DNA of 64,000 nucleotides from Actinobacteria bacterium OV320 (GTDB taxonomy: Bacteria; Actinomycetota; Actinomycetes; Streptomycetales; Streptomycetaceae), in NCBI GenBank assembly GCA_001298545.1, contig LJCX01000001.1:248001-312000 (forward strand), given 5' to 3'. Position 1 is the stretch's first letter. The number at the start of each line of letters is the position of its first letter. Positions 37,266 to 46,160 of this stretch are shown here, one piece after another. The position numbers were made by a program, and so were the translations under genes. The notes below the pieces were generated by a model that searched no databases, was not told the origin of the DNA, and was given only the letters and a program-made list of their open reading frames with translations.

Positions 37266-37539
37266 CATACCTCTGCCGTGCATATGGGCCGTGATTCCTC
37301 CGGCGAATCCGGACGCGGCCGAGCGAGGCCGCCGAGCTGCGGTCGCTCTTCGGGGACGAAGCACCAGGCCCAGGCTTGCTGCAAGGGGAACCGCTCGGGG
37401 ACGGGCTGCGGTTGAGGGGGCTGTCCCACAGGGGCGGTAGCGGACTGTCTGGCCGCCTCACGCAAGGACATCCAGCACGACGCCATGCAGTGATGCGCAG
37501 TGACCGGGCGGAACCTGCCGGGGTGCACAGCACCGTCCG

Positions 37540-38384
37540 TCATCCGGCAGGCAGGCTGACCACGAAGCATGCCCCGGGTGTGTTCCCCGGGTCGTACGTC
37601 ACCTCGCCGCCGACGCTGCGGGCGAGGCGGCGGGCCAGCGGCAGTCCCAGGCCCGCTCCGTGGTGTCCGTCGCCGGGATCGGCACGTCGGCCGGGTTCGA
37701 AGAGCTGTCCTGCGAACGGGGGCGGTACGCCGGGCCCGTCGTCGATGACGTCGACGCGTACGTCGTCGGGTGTGCGGAACGCGCGGACGGCGACACTGGA
37801 GTGGGCGTAGCGGGAGGCATTCGCAAGGAGCGGGCTGACGATGCGTTCGAGGAGGGCCGGTGGGATTCCGGCCGCCAGATGCGGACCGTCGATGGTGACA
37901 GTCAAGTGGCCGAGCGCGGTGACCACCGTGGCCGTGCTCCCGTCTCCTGACACCGGCTGGGAGCACAGCCGGAGGGGGCCGTTGACGTCGGTGGTGACGC
38001 ACCGCGGCCCGCCGCGCCCGGCCAGGGCGTCGGCGACGCGGGTCAGGGGCCGGCGTTCGGCGGCTCTTCCACCAGGCGTCGGCCGGAGTAGATCCACACG
38101 TTCGTGTCGAGGAGCTCGTCGTGGGAGGTCTCCAGGACGTGAACCGTCGTGCCGCTCGTGTCGACGGTCGTCGCGACGGCGGCGGCGCGGGTGCGCAGCT
38201 CGTCGTCGGCCTGGTGCTGGAGGTGGTGGCCGGCCACCGCGTTGAAGGCGACGGTGAGGACCAGCATCAGCAGCGTGGCCGTGGTGAGGGCCACGAGCGA
38301 GAGGCGGCCACGCAGCGTGCGGGGCGCCAGACGGCGGAGGTAGGCGGTCACGGCCGGTTGCGACCGGTGGCGGAGACCGCTCAT
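37540..38384 (-). pseudogene. Broken sensor histidine kinase
   Basis: Two frames hold one kinase. ATG 38384 starts an N-terminus with TM1 (LSLVALTTATLLMLVLTVAF) and an extracytoplasmic domain that stops at 38043. The same domain continues in another frame (RVADALAGRGGPRCVTTDV) and then joins directly to an HATPase (SPLLANASRYAHSSVAV, DDGPGVPP, GAGLGLPLARRLA) ending at 37540. So there is a frameshift near 38045 and a deletion that removed TM2, HAMP and the phosphoacceptor-histidine domain. It overlaps the response-regulator remnant as ATGA, preserving the old operon. Confidence 0.82.
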
Positions 38385-38710
38385 GTCAGGCGGTGGCCGA
38401 CCCCTCGGGCCGTGCTGATCGTCCGGTCGCTGCCGGCCTCGCGCAGCTTACGGCGCAGTCGGGTCAGGTACTGGTCGAGGGTGTTGTCGTGCACCCGGGC
38501 GCCTTCGGGCCAGGCCGCCCGGACCAGCTCGCGGCGGCGCAGGATACCGCCGGACGCTGCCATGAGCGTGGCCAGGAGGCGGAACTCGGTCGGTGTCGGA
38601 TCGACCCGGGTGTCTCGCACGCCGACCTCGTGCCGGACGGCGTCCAAGGTCAGGTCTCCCGCCGTGGCGGCAGGCGGCGGCGCGGCCCGTTCGAGGGCTG
38701 CCCCGGACCG
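38381..38710 (-). pseudogene. Response-regulator remnant (OmpR-type DNA-binding domain only)
   Basis: The frame contains a complete winged-helix output domain: PTPTEFRLLATLMAASGGILRRRELVRAAWPEG and NTLDQYLTRLRRKL. Upstream the linker (GDLTLDAVRHEV) is present, but the receiver domain is absent; the sequence runs instead into the BlaI control region. A short product could start at TTG 38647. Together with the broken kinase this is the wreck of an OmpR/EnvZ-type pair, apparently truncated where the BlaI-M56 genes begin. Confidence 0.8.
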
Positions 38711-38745
38711 TCGGACGTGACAGAACGGCGCGGATCGACAATCGA

Positions 38746-38778
38746 CTACAATCCTGTAGACGGTCTACGGGACTGTAG
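38746..38778. promoter_or_regulatory. BlaI-type operator array
   Basis: Overlapping dyads: CTACA-N4-TGTAG (38746-38759), GTAGAC-G-GTCTAC (38756-38768) and CTAC-N6-GTAG (38765-38778). BlaI/MecI repressors bind TACA/TGTA dyads; the array lies 26 bp before the blaI-like start. Confidence 0.75.
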
Positions 38779-38803
38779 ACGATGGCGGAGTGAGGAACGT
38801 TCC

Positions 38804-39175
38804 ATGACCGACGCGAGGGACGACAGGCGGCCGGCCGGCGAACTCGAAGCCGCCGTCATGGCCGCGCTGTGGGCGGCCGGGGCCCCGCTCACCCCCGGGC
38901 GGGTGCAGACCGAACTCGGCTCCGGCCTGGCCCGGACGACGGTCGCGACGATCCTGACGCGTCTGCACGACAAGGGCGTCGTCAACCGTGAGCGGGAGGG
39001 GCGCGGTTACGCCTACTTCCCCGTGCAGGACGCTCCCGGGCTGACCGCCCGGCGCATGCACACCGAACTCGACCGCGACACCGACCGGGAGACGGTCCTG
39101 GCCCGCTTCGTCGCCCAGCTCAGCCCCGGCGACGAGCAGCACCTGCGCCGCCTCCTGGAGGGTGACGAGCGATGA
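38804..39175 (+). CDS. BlaI/MecI/CopY-family repressor
   Basis: 123 residues from ATG 38804. The winged helix reads GELEAAVMAALWAAGAPLTPGRVQTEL, then LARTTVATILTRLHDKGVV and REREGRGYAYFPV, the standard BlaI fold with a C-terminal dimerisation helix. It is coupled by an ATGA overlap to an M56 peptidase, the usual sensor partner. No beta-lactamase gene is visible nearby, so the target is elsewhere or is the operon itself. Confidence 0.93.
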   Translation: MTDARDDRRPAGELEAAVMAALWAAGAPLTPGRVQTELGSGLARTTVATILTRLHDKGVVNREREGRGYAYFPVQDAPGLTARRMHTELDRDTDRETVLARFVAQLSPGDEQHLRRLLEGDER

Positions 39176-40101
39176 CCGCTCTGCTGCTCCTACCGCTGAT
39201 CCTGCCCTTCCTGGCGCCGATGCCGGCCCGCCGAACCCTCGGCCGCCTGGCCCCGGCCACCGCGCTGTGGGTCCTCACAGCATCGGCCCTGGCCCTGGCG
39301 GGGGCCTGCGTCGCCGCCCTCGGAGCCCTGGTCCTCACCGGACTGCTCAAGCTCCCCGCCTTCGCCGCCCTCGGCGAACTCAACCACCCTCTGCGAACCC
39401 CCTCGGACTACCTGGTCCTCCCCGCCGCCATGGTGGCCACCGGCGTGCTCACCCTCAGCGCCTGGACCCTCGCGCGCTCGACCTTCCGGCAGACCCGCGC
39501 CTTCCGCACCGCCCGCACCCAGGCCGACCGCCGACCTACCGCCGGTGACCTGTGCGTCGTCGACTCGCCCCACCCGGACGCGTACGCCCTGCCCGGACGG
39601 CCCCACCGCATCGTCGTCACCACCGCGATGCTGCGCAGCCTGGGACCTGCCGAGCGCGAGGCCCTGTTCGCCCATGAACGCGCCCACAACCGGGCCGGCC
39701 ATCACTACTTCCTGGCGGTCGCCGAACTCGCCGCCCACTGCCACCCCGCCCTCCGCGCCGCCCGCGACAGCATCCGGCTCGCCGCCGAGCGGGCCGCCGA
39801 CGAGGCCGCCGCCGACGCCCTCGGCGACCGACGTCTGGTCGCCAAGGCCATCGCCCGTGCCGCCCTCGCGGGTCACGCCGCGCAGTCCGCCCGCCCGGAT
39901 TTCGCTCCGGGGGCCACGACCGGACCGGTGCCGCAACGCGTCAGCGCCCTCCTCGCTCCCCCTGCGGGGCGCTCGCGCGCCCTGCGCTGGACCGCGCTCC
40001 TTCTCGCGGCCTGCACGCTCTTGTCCGTCACTGCCGGAGCAGCCGGAGTGGTCGACTTCCACCACGAGGTCGAGATCGCCCAGGGCGAGGAGAGCCCGTA
40101 G
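39172..40101 (+). CDS. M56 (BlaR1-like) membrane metallopeptidase
   Basis: 309 residues with TM helices at ~1-20, ~35-60, ~80-105 and ~280-300 and a cytoplasmic zinc peptidase motif HERAHNRAGHH (HExxH) near residue 165, then the downstream Glu in AAERAADEAAADAL. There is no extracellular penicillin-binding sensor domain, so it is the short M56 form common in actinobacteria. It would cleave the BlaI-like repressor encoded just upstream in response to an unknown cue. Confidence 0.9.
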   Translation: MTALLLLPLILPFLAPMPARRTLGRLAPATALWVLTASALALAGACVAALGALVLTGLLKLPAFAALGELNHPLRTPSDYLVLPAAMVATGVLTLSAWTLARSTFRQTRAFRTARTQADRRPTAGDLCVVDSPHPDAYALPGRPHRIVVTTAMLRSLGPAEREALFAHERAHNRAGHHYFLAVAELAAHCHPALRAARDSIRLAAERAADEAAADALGDRRLVAKAIARAALAGHAAQSARPDFAPGATTGPVPQRVSALLAPPAGRSRALRWTALLLAACTLLSVTAGAAGVVDFHHEVEIAQGEESP

Positions 40102-40220
40102 CCGCGACCGTTCTCCGCGTCGCCCCCGGATAGCGCGTTGCCGTGTCGAGGACGCGTGGGAGCGAGCGCCACGGCGAGCCCCAGGTGCCCGGGGCGGGCG
40201 TGCGGTCCGAGAACGTGGGG

Positions 40221-40242
40221 GCGTAGTACCGCGGTACTACGC
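40221..40242. promoter_or_regulatory. Perfect 22-bp palindrome before the ABC/two-component operon
   Basis: Half site GCGTAGTACCG repeated in inverse, centred at 40231/40232, 111 bp upstream of the ABC ATPase start. It is a candidate binding site for the NarL-type regulator encoded three genes downstream. Confidence 0.75.
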
Positions 40243-40352
40243 GTCGGCGCTGTTCAGCCTCCCGGTACCACCGGATCGGGGGATGCGGCTCCTAGCGTGA
40301 TCGGTGAGGCGTCGGAAGCGACGGACGCCGCAGCCCGACAGGGAGAACGCGA

Positions 40353-41291
40353 ATGATCGACGCACGGCAGTTGACCAAGGAATACGGTGAGAAGACGGCC
40401 GTCGACGGGCTGGAATTCGTCGTGCGGCCGGGAACGGTGACCGGCTTTCTGGGGCCCAACGGCGCGGGCAAGTCCACGACCATGCGTATGGTCGTCGGCC
40501 TCGACGCCCCGACGAGCGGCTCCGTCACCGTGAACGGCCACCGCTACGCCCGCCACCAGGCACCTCTCCAGGAGGTCGGTGCCCTCCTGGAGGCGAAGTC
40601 GATCCACCCCGGCCGCTCGGCGTACAACCACCTCAGGGCCCTCGCGCTGACCCATGGCATTCCGGGCCGCCGGGTCGACGAGGTCATCGACCTCGCAGGC
40701 CTGGGCAGCGTGGCGAAGAAGAGGGCCGGCGCCTTCTCCCTCGGGATGGGCCAGCGGCTGGGCATCGCGGCGGCGCTGCTGGGCGATCCGCAGACGGTGA
40801 TGCTGGACGAGCCGGTCAACGGGCTGGACCCGGAGGGTGTGCTCTGGATCCGCAACCTGCTCAAAGGACTCGCCGACGACGGACGGACGGTCTTCGTCTC
40901 CTCACACCTGATGAGCGAGATGGCCCTGGTGGCGGACCACCTGATCGTCGTGGGGCGCGGGCGGTTGCTGGCCGACACGACCGTGGCGGACCTGATCCGC
41001 GAGGCGGGCGGTGACACCGTGAAGGTGGCGACACAGGACCCGGCGCGACTGCGTGACGTGCTGGCCGGGCCGGGTGTCGACGTCACCGGCCGGATCGGCT
41101 CCGAGGAGCTCCAGGTGACCGGGCTGACCGCCCGCGAGATCGGACTCAAGGCCGCGGAGCACTCGATCGCGCTGTTCGAGCTGAGCGCGCGGACCGTCTC
41201 ACTGGAGGAGGCGTTCATGGACCTGACCAGGGATGCCGTGGAGTACCACGGCTCCACGACCGGGATCGACACCCTCGGGAGGCCCGCATGA
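40353..41291 (+). CDS. ABC transporter ATP-binding protein
   Basis: 312 residues from ATG 40353 (GGGAGAACGCGA upstream). Walker A GPNGAGKST, signature FSLGMGQRLGIA, Walker B VMLDEPVNGLDPEG and switch histidine SSHLMSEM are all present. The C-terminal extension resembles DrrA/CcmA-type ABC-2 exporters. It forms an operon with the permease and a NarL-type two-component system, a layout often linked to drug or antimicrobial-peptide response. Confidence 0.95.
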   Translation: MIDARQLTKEYGEKTAVDGLEFVVRPGTVTGFLGPNGAGKSTTMRMVVGLDAPTSGSVTVNGHRYARHQAPLQEVGALLEAKSIHPGRSAYNHLRALALTHGIPGRRVDEVIDLAGLGSVAKKRAGAFSLGMGQRLGIAAALLGDPQTVMLDEPVNGLDPEGVLWIRNLLKGLADDGRTVFVSSHLMSEMALVADHLIVVGRGRLLADTTVADLIREAGGDTVKVATQDPARLRDVLAGPGVDVTGRIGSEELQVTGLTAREIGLKAAEHSIALFELSARTVSLEEAFMDLTRDAVEYHGSTTGIDTLGRPA

Positions 41292-42127
41292 GCACCCTCA
41301 CCGCACCCGCCGAGGAACCCCGCACAGCCCCCGCCCGCCCCGCCTACCGGGTGACCGGACGGCGCGTGCTGTCCTCGGAGTGGGCCAAGCTGTGGTCCCT
41401 GCGCTCGACCTGGATCACCTTGGGCCTCGGCCTGCTGTTCCTGGTCGCCTTCGGTCTGATCTCCGCGAGCCGCTACAAGTCGGGGATCGACTCCGGCCAC
41501 ATGGACCGGGACTTCGCCGATTCGACGGCCGTGAGTCTGTCCCTCTTCGGTGCGAACTTCGCCCAGCTGGCCCTGGGCGTCCTCGGAGTGCTGGTCACGG
41601 CGGGGGAGTACTCGACCGGCATGATCCGCTCCACGCTCGCGGCGGTCCCCCGCCGACTGCCCGTGCTGTGGTCCAAGGCGGCCGTGTTCGGGCTGGTCGC
41701 GCTGGTCGTGGGAACGCTGGGCGGATTCGTCGCCTTCCTGATCGGGAGCGGCATCGTCTCGGGCACGCCCGCGGCCATGAGTCTCTCGGACGCTGGCGTG
41801 CTGCGGAGTCTGCTCGGCGCGGGGCTCTACCTCGGCCTGGTCGGGGTGATCGGCACCGCCCTGGGCGCGCTGCTGCGGTCGGTGGCCGGCGGGATCTCGG
41901 TGCTGGTGGCCGCCCTGATGCTGATCCCGGGACTGATCTCCCTGCTGCCGAGCTCCTGGCAGGACGACATCAGCCCCTACCTGCCGTCCAACGCGGGGGA
42001 GTCGATGTTCGCGCTGACCCACGACTCCACGGCCCTGTCGCCGGGTGCCGGACTGCTGGTCTTCCTCTGCTGGACGGCGCTGGCGCTGGGCGGCGCGGCG
42101 TACCGGCTCGCGCGCAGCGACGTCTGA
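41288..42127 (+). CDS. ABC-2 type transporter permease
   Basis: 279 residues starting at ATG 41288, overlapping the ATPase stop as ATGA. About six TM helices are visible, including TWITLGLGLLFLVAFGLI and VLVAALMLIPGLISLLPSSW, with TAGEYSTGMIRSTLAAVPRR in the cytoplasmic coupling region, characteristic of actinobacterial ABC-2 permeases. Partner of the preceding ATPase. Confidence 0.93.
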   Translation: MSTLTAPAEEPRTAPARPAYRVTGRRVLSSEWAKLWSLRSTWITLGLGLLFLVAFGLISASRYKSGIDSGHMDRDFADSTAVSLSLFGANFAQLALGVLGVLVTAGEYSTGMIRSTLAAVPRRLPVLWSKAAVFGLVALVVGTLGGFVAFLIGSGIVSGTPAAMSLSDAGVLRSLLGAGLYLGLVGVIGTALGALLRSVAGGISVLVAALMLIPGLISLLPSSWQDDISPYLPSNAGESMFALTHDSTALSPGAGLLVFLCWTALALGGAAYRLARSDV

Positions 42128-42145
42128 CGCCTGCACCATGGACAG

Positions 42146-43447
42146 GTGACGCCCGTGACCACCGATGACCTCAGCGGGATGGGACCGCTGGTCGCCCGAC
42201 TCTCCCGGGGCGGCCAGCGGCTGCGGCAGGCCGACCGGACACATCCGTGGGTGCTGGACACCGCGGTCGTGGTCCTGGTCTTCCTGATGTTCTGCCTGCC
42301 CGACCTGTTCCACGACGGAATGGGCGACGACGACGGCGACGGCCCGCGCCGGTTCCGGCTCGCCTTCACCCAGCTGCCCGTCGCGGGAATGCTGGCCTTC
42401 CAGGCCGGACTGGTCCTGCCCCTGCTGTGGCGGCGACGCAAACCCCTCGTGGCGTTCGCCGCCATCACCGTGGTGTTCGTCGTCCAGTGGTCCGTGGGCG
42501 CGGCGCTGCGCGCGGACGTCGCCCTGTTCATCGCCCTGTACAGCCTCGCCCTGCACGGGTGGCTGCGCCAGCTGCCGTGGGCCTGTGCGGCCATGGCGGC
42601 CGCCATGGCGCTGGTCGCGGTGCGCGTGTCCTCGGCGGTGTCCGTGTGGGACGCGCTGTTCTTCCTGCTGAGCACGGCGACCGCGGCCCTCGCACTCGGC
42701 CTGATGGTACGGATCCGCCGGGCCCAGCTGGCCGGACTGCGGGACCGGGCCGCCCGGCTGGAGATCGAGCGCGACCAGCGCAGCAGGCTGGCCACGGCCA
42801 CCGAACGTACCCGCGTCGCCCGCGAGATGCACGACATTGTCGGCCACAACCTGTCCGTCATCATCACGCTGGCCGATGCCGGCGCCTACGCCACCGACGT
42901 CGCTCCGGAACGGGGCAAGGAGGCCTTGCAACTCATCGGTGACACCGGTCGGCAGGCCCTCGGTGAACTGCGGCGTGTGCTCGGCGTGCTGTGCGAGGCG
43001 ACGGACGGCTCTCCGGGCGGGCCCGAGCTCAGCCCGCAGCCAGGCATCGGGGACATCGAAGCGTTGTGTGCCAAGGTTCGCGCCGCAGGGCTGGAGGTCG
43101 TCTACCAGACCTCCGGCGACGTGGACGCCCTGGACAGCGGTGTGCAGCTGACGGCGTATCGCATCGTCCAGGAAGCCCTCACCAACACGCTGAAGCACAC
43201 CGACACCGACACCGGGACCGGGGTGCACCTGGCGATCCTCGTCGAGGACAGTCGGCTGAACATCCGGGTCCAGGACACCGGTCCGGCCACACCGGCCGGA
43301 CCGCCGAACGAGGAAGGACATGGCCTGGTGGGCATGCGGGAGAGAGCGGCTCTGTACGGGGGCACTGTCAGCGCCGGGCCGACGGGCGGCGGAGGATGGA
43401 GCGTCGAGGCCGTTCTCGACCTCAGGCCGCAAGGCGGTGACCGATGA
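42146..43447 (+). CDS. NarL-type sensor histidine kinase
   Basis: 433 residues from GTG 42146 (GTG 42155 is an alternative). An N-terminal block of four to six TM helices with very short outside loops suggests membrane-stress sensing. The HisKA_3 phosphoacceptor is in REMHDIVGHNLSVI, and the HATPase shows EALTNTLKHT and GHGLVGMRERAALYGG. It overlaps the response regulator by 4 bp and follows an ABC exporter, so it probably senses that exporter's substrate. Confidence 0.93.
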   Translation: MTPVTTDDLSGMGPLVARLSRGGQRLRQADRTHPWVLDTAVVVLVFLMFCLPDLFHDGMGDDDGDGPRRFRLAFTQLPVAGMLAFQAGLVLPLLWRRRKPLVAFAAITVVFVVQWSVGAALRADVALFIALYSLALHGWLRQLPWACAAMAAAMALVAVRVSSAVSVWDALFFLLSTATAALALGLMVRIRRAQLAGLRDRAARLEIERDQRSRLATATERTRVAREMHDIVGHNLSVIITLADAGAYATDVAPERGKEALQLIGDTGRQALGELRRVLGVLCEATDGSPGGPELSPQPGIGDIEALCAKVRAAGLEVVYQTSGDVDALDSGVQLTAYRIVQEALTNTLKHTDTDTGTGVHLAILVEDSRLNIRVQDTGPATPAGPPNEEGHGLVGMRERAALYGGTVSAGPTGGGGWSVEAVLDLRPQGGDR

Positions 43448-44112
43448 CCACCGTGCTCATCGTGGACGACCAGCCGCTCCAGCGCTACGGCTTCCACCTG
43501 CTCCTCGACTCCGTCCCCGAGACCGACGTCGTCGGTGAGGCCGCCCACGGCGCCGAGGCCGTCCGCAAGGCCGCCGAACTACGCCCGGACGTCGTCCTGA
43601 TGGACGTTCGCATGCCCGGCATGGACGGCATCGAGGCCACCCGCCGCATCGTCGCCGCCGGCGGCCGCTCGCGCGTCCTCGTGCTCACCACCTTCGACCT
43701 CGACGAGTACGTCCACGCCGCCATCCGCGCCGGGGCCAGCGGCTTCCTCCTCAAGGACGTGCGCCCCGAGGAGCTCCTCGCCGGCATCCGCGCCGTCGCC
43801 TCCGGCGACGCCGTCATCGCGCCCGCCCTCACCCGCCGTCTCCTGGACGAATACGCCCGCTACGTCCCCGCCCACCGCGGGGACTCCGCAGAGGACCCAG
43901 GACTTGGCTCCCTCACCGACCGCGAGCGGGAGATCCTCGTCGCCGTGGGCAAGGGCTGGACCAACGGCGAGATCGCCACCCGGTTCGTGCTGTCCGAGTC
44001 CACCGTCAAGACCCACGTCGGCCGCGTCCTTGCCAAGATCGGAGCCCGCGACCGCATCCAGGCCGTGATCTTCGCCTACGACCACGGCCTCACCCGGCCC
44101 AACGCGGACTGA
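43444..44112 (+). CDS. LuxR/NarL-family response regulator
   Basis: 222 residues, ATG 43444, overlapping the kinase stop. The receiver contains DDQPLQRYG, the phosphoacceptor Asp in DVVLMDVRMPG and the switch Thr/Lys in LTTF and FLLKDV. The LuxR helix-turn-helix reads LTDREREILVAVGKGWTNGEIATRFVLSESTVKTHV. It likely activates the ABC operon; the 22-bp palindrome upstream of that operon is the obvious candidate site. Confidence 0.94.
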   Translation: MTTVLIVDDQPLQRYGFHLLLDSVPETDVVGEAAHGAEAVRKAAELRPDVVLMDVRMPGMDGIEATRRIVAAGGRSRVLVLTTFDLDEYVHAAIRAGASGFLLKDVRPEELLAGIRAVASGDAVIAPALTRRLLDEYARYVPAHRGDSAEDPGLGSLTDREREILVAVGKGWTNGEIATRFVLSESTVKTHVGRVLAKIGARDRIQAVIFAYDHGLTRPNAD

Positions 44113-44143
44113 GCCGAAAGCGGCGGCCAGGCACGCGTTCCTC

Positions 44144-44575
44144 GTGACCGGGCCGGACGGCAAGGGCCGGCCGCGCGGCAGTCAGGAGGCGTTCGTACCA
44201 CGTCAGGCAGCCACAGCCGCCGGGGAGAGCATGCAGGGGGAGCAGGTCGGGGCACGCTGTGCCAAGAGCAGCACGGCGGCCGCCACGGCCGGCGCGGACA
44301 TCAGCGCCGCCGAGAAGGCAGCCGGTATCCCGCCTGAGCCCGACAGCGCCCAGCGCGCCGTGCTCCTCGCCGGGCTCCAGGCCATCGACCCTTGGCTCGT
44401 CGGCGATGAGGACGAGGCCATCGACAACGCGCGCAACCAGTGCTCCACCATCAGCGGGGGCGGCAACGCCGATGCCACCGCGAAGAGCCGCTTCTCCACC
44501 CCGGCGCACGAGGTGACCGACGACGAGGCGAAGGCCATCAACAGGGTGCTCAAGGTGGCCCTCTGCCTTGGCTGA
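44144..44575 (+). CDS. Small secreted-protein-like gene, N-terminus uncertain
   Basis: 143 residues in the open frame. The C-terminal part (GIPPEPDSAQRAVLLAGLQAIDP, then EAIDNARNQCSTI and DDEAKAINRVLKVALC) matches a family of small Streptomyces lipoproteins/secreted proteins with two conserved cysteines. The expected signal peptide and lipobox are missing, so the true start is unclear or the 5' end has been lost. Function unknown. Confidence 0.5.
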   Translation: MTGPDGKGRPRGSQEAFVPRQAATAAGESMQGEQVGARCAKSSTAAATAGADISAAEKAAGIPPEPDSAQRAVLLAGLQAIDPWLVGDEDEAIDNARNQCSTISGGGNADATAKSRFSTPAHEVTDDEAKAINRVLKVALCLG

Positions 44576-44975
44576 CGAGCATCTGGGCCCGACCGCACTC
44601 GTGCGCGGTCGGGTCTTCGCATGCCCAGAGGGTGGACGTGGCCACCGCAGACAGGGCCGTACGTGGTGGCGGCCGCCACCGTTACCGCGCGGGGTCAGCG
44701 CGGCGACGGGAACCCGCCGTCACCGCGCGCGGCCCGCATCCACGTCACCTACGACGGACCCGCCACCACCGGCAGCCGCCTCATGCCCGGTGCCCGCGAG
44801 TCGTTTGCCGCCGTCATCCTCGCCCGGGTCACCGCCGGCACCTGGCAGCGGCTCGCCCCGATAGTTGACCCCGCCCCCAAGAGCAGCCCGCTCCCGGGCC
44901 GCGTTCACGTCGTCCAGGACGGCGACGCCCACCCTGCTCAGGTGCCGCTGATGACCGACGCCGAGGGGACTACGT
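44576..44975. other. Region without a recognisable gene
   Basis: Several open frames cross it on both strands but none has a ribosome site with conserved-looking sequence. I see nothing I can name. Confidence 0.4.
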
Positions 44976-45002
44976 CCCGGGAATCTCGTCGAGATCCCCG
45001 GG
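44976..45002. terminator. Bidirectional terminator hairpin
   Basis: CCCGGGAATCTCG and CGAGATCCCCGGG form a 13-bp stem with one mismatch and a one-base centre, upstream of the snapalysin stop in a convergent region. Confidence 0.7.
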
Positions 45003-45029
45003 AGGCACGTCCGCTTGATGGCCGTGTGG

Positions 45030-45611
45030 TCAGGGCGCGTCGATGAGGGTCCGGCCGTCAGCGGGCACGAGCGCGGCGATTCCGCTTGCGTAGGCGGACT
45101 GTACGCGGGAGCGCTCGGTGGCGTTCGGCGTGGCGTTGGTGCAGGCCGTGCCGGCGCTCGACCCCGACATCAGCTGTGAGCAGGGGCCGGGCTTGGTGTC
45201 CGGCAGGCCGAGACTGTGACCCAGTTCGTGAGCGGCGATCCGGGTCTTGTCGTAGCCCTGGTCCACGGCCTGGCTGCCGAGCTCGACGCGGACCTGACGG
45301 CCCGGACGAACGGGGCCGAGCGTGGCCTGCGGCCAGCCTGTGGTGGCGACGATCGCGATCTCGGCCACGGTGCCGGGCGCCGCTTCCACCAGATGGACGT
45401 TGCTCACGTTCGCGTTCCATGAGGCGACTCCGGCCGCGATCGCGGCTTCCCAGCCTCCGGCGCGACTGTCGTCGTAGCGAAGGGTCACCGCTGCCGCCTG
45501 CGCGGCGGACGATTCACCCGCGGGAACGGGTGCGGCGGTTGCGGCGCCCGCCATGGCGAGGACGAGCGCTGCGGCGGAAGTACCTGCCTTGAACCAAGTG
45601 CCGAGGGGCAT
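45030..45611 (-). CDS. snpA: Snapalysin (M7 secreted metalloprotease)
   Basis: 193 residues from ATG 45611 (AAGGAGCAGCA upstream). A Sec signal peptide (~1-27, ending ATAAP), a short propeptide and the M7 protease follow. The zinc motif is HELGHSLGLPD, and the C-terminal CSQLMSGSSAGTACTNATPN holds the paired cysteines seen in snapalysins. It is a small extracellular protease made by streptomycetes. The LysR-type activator usually divergent from it is not found here. Confidence 0.93.
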   Translation of the reverse strand: MPLGTWFKAGTSAAALVLAMAGAATAAPVPAGESSAAQAAAVTLRYDDSRAGGWEAAIAAGVASWNANVSNVHLVEAAPGTVAEIAIVATTGWPQATLGPVRPGRQVRVELGSQAVDQGYDKTRIAAHELGHSLGLPDTKPGPCSQLMSGSSAGTACTNATPNATERSRVQSAYASGIAALVPADGRTLIDAP

Positions 45612-46160
45612 TGCTGCTCCTTCATCCGTGGGGGGAATCCGGCCCCGGCGGGGCCGGGTACGCGAAGGAGCGGTAGGGGTCGTCCGGCGGGGGCCGGACG
45701 CACCGTCGACCGCCCTCCGGGGCGTTGCGATGGTATGCCCTACAATCCCTGTCCGTCATGTACCTGCCACGACGAATATCCGTCAGAATCCAGTCCCGAA
45801 GGCGAAATTGGCCGGCCGGCCACCGAACACCGCGGCTGCGGCCGAGCGGTGGTGGGCCTACGCACCGCACATTCCCCCGGACCATCGCATGCCTGTCGCC
45901 GAACCCTGGCATGGACGCAGCCCGGGAGTGCAGCGCACTTTGAGCTGAGCTGTCCACTCGCGTTGGCGAGGCCCGCGCCTCTTCCGCTCCCTCGAACGAG
46001 GGGCCTGCGGCCGATCCGTCCCCGCTCGGCTCCTGTGGCTGCCTGCCCGTCATGGTGATGACACCCCGGGGCAGATCCCGGGCGGCGCGGTGAAACTCTC
46101 GGATTGTCGTACCCGACAGGTTCAATGGAACCGACGAGACGACCGACGGGAGCACCGCGC
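45612..46160. other. Snapalysin upstream region without a convincing gene
   Basis: No gene is supported on either strand. An A+T-richer patch at 45735-45800 probably contains the snapalysin promoter. No trace of the LysR-type regulator that often accompanies snapalysin was recognised. Confidence 0.4.

Noticed and set aside
44621..45046. A 141-residue plus-strand frame
   Set aside because: No ribosome site, no recognisable fold, and it crosses a terminator-like hairpin.
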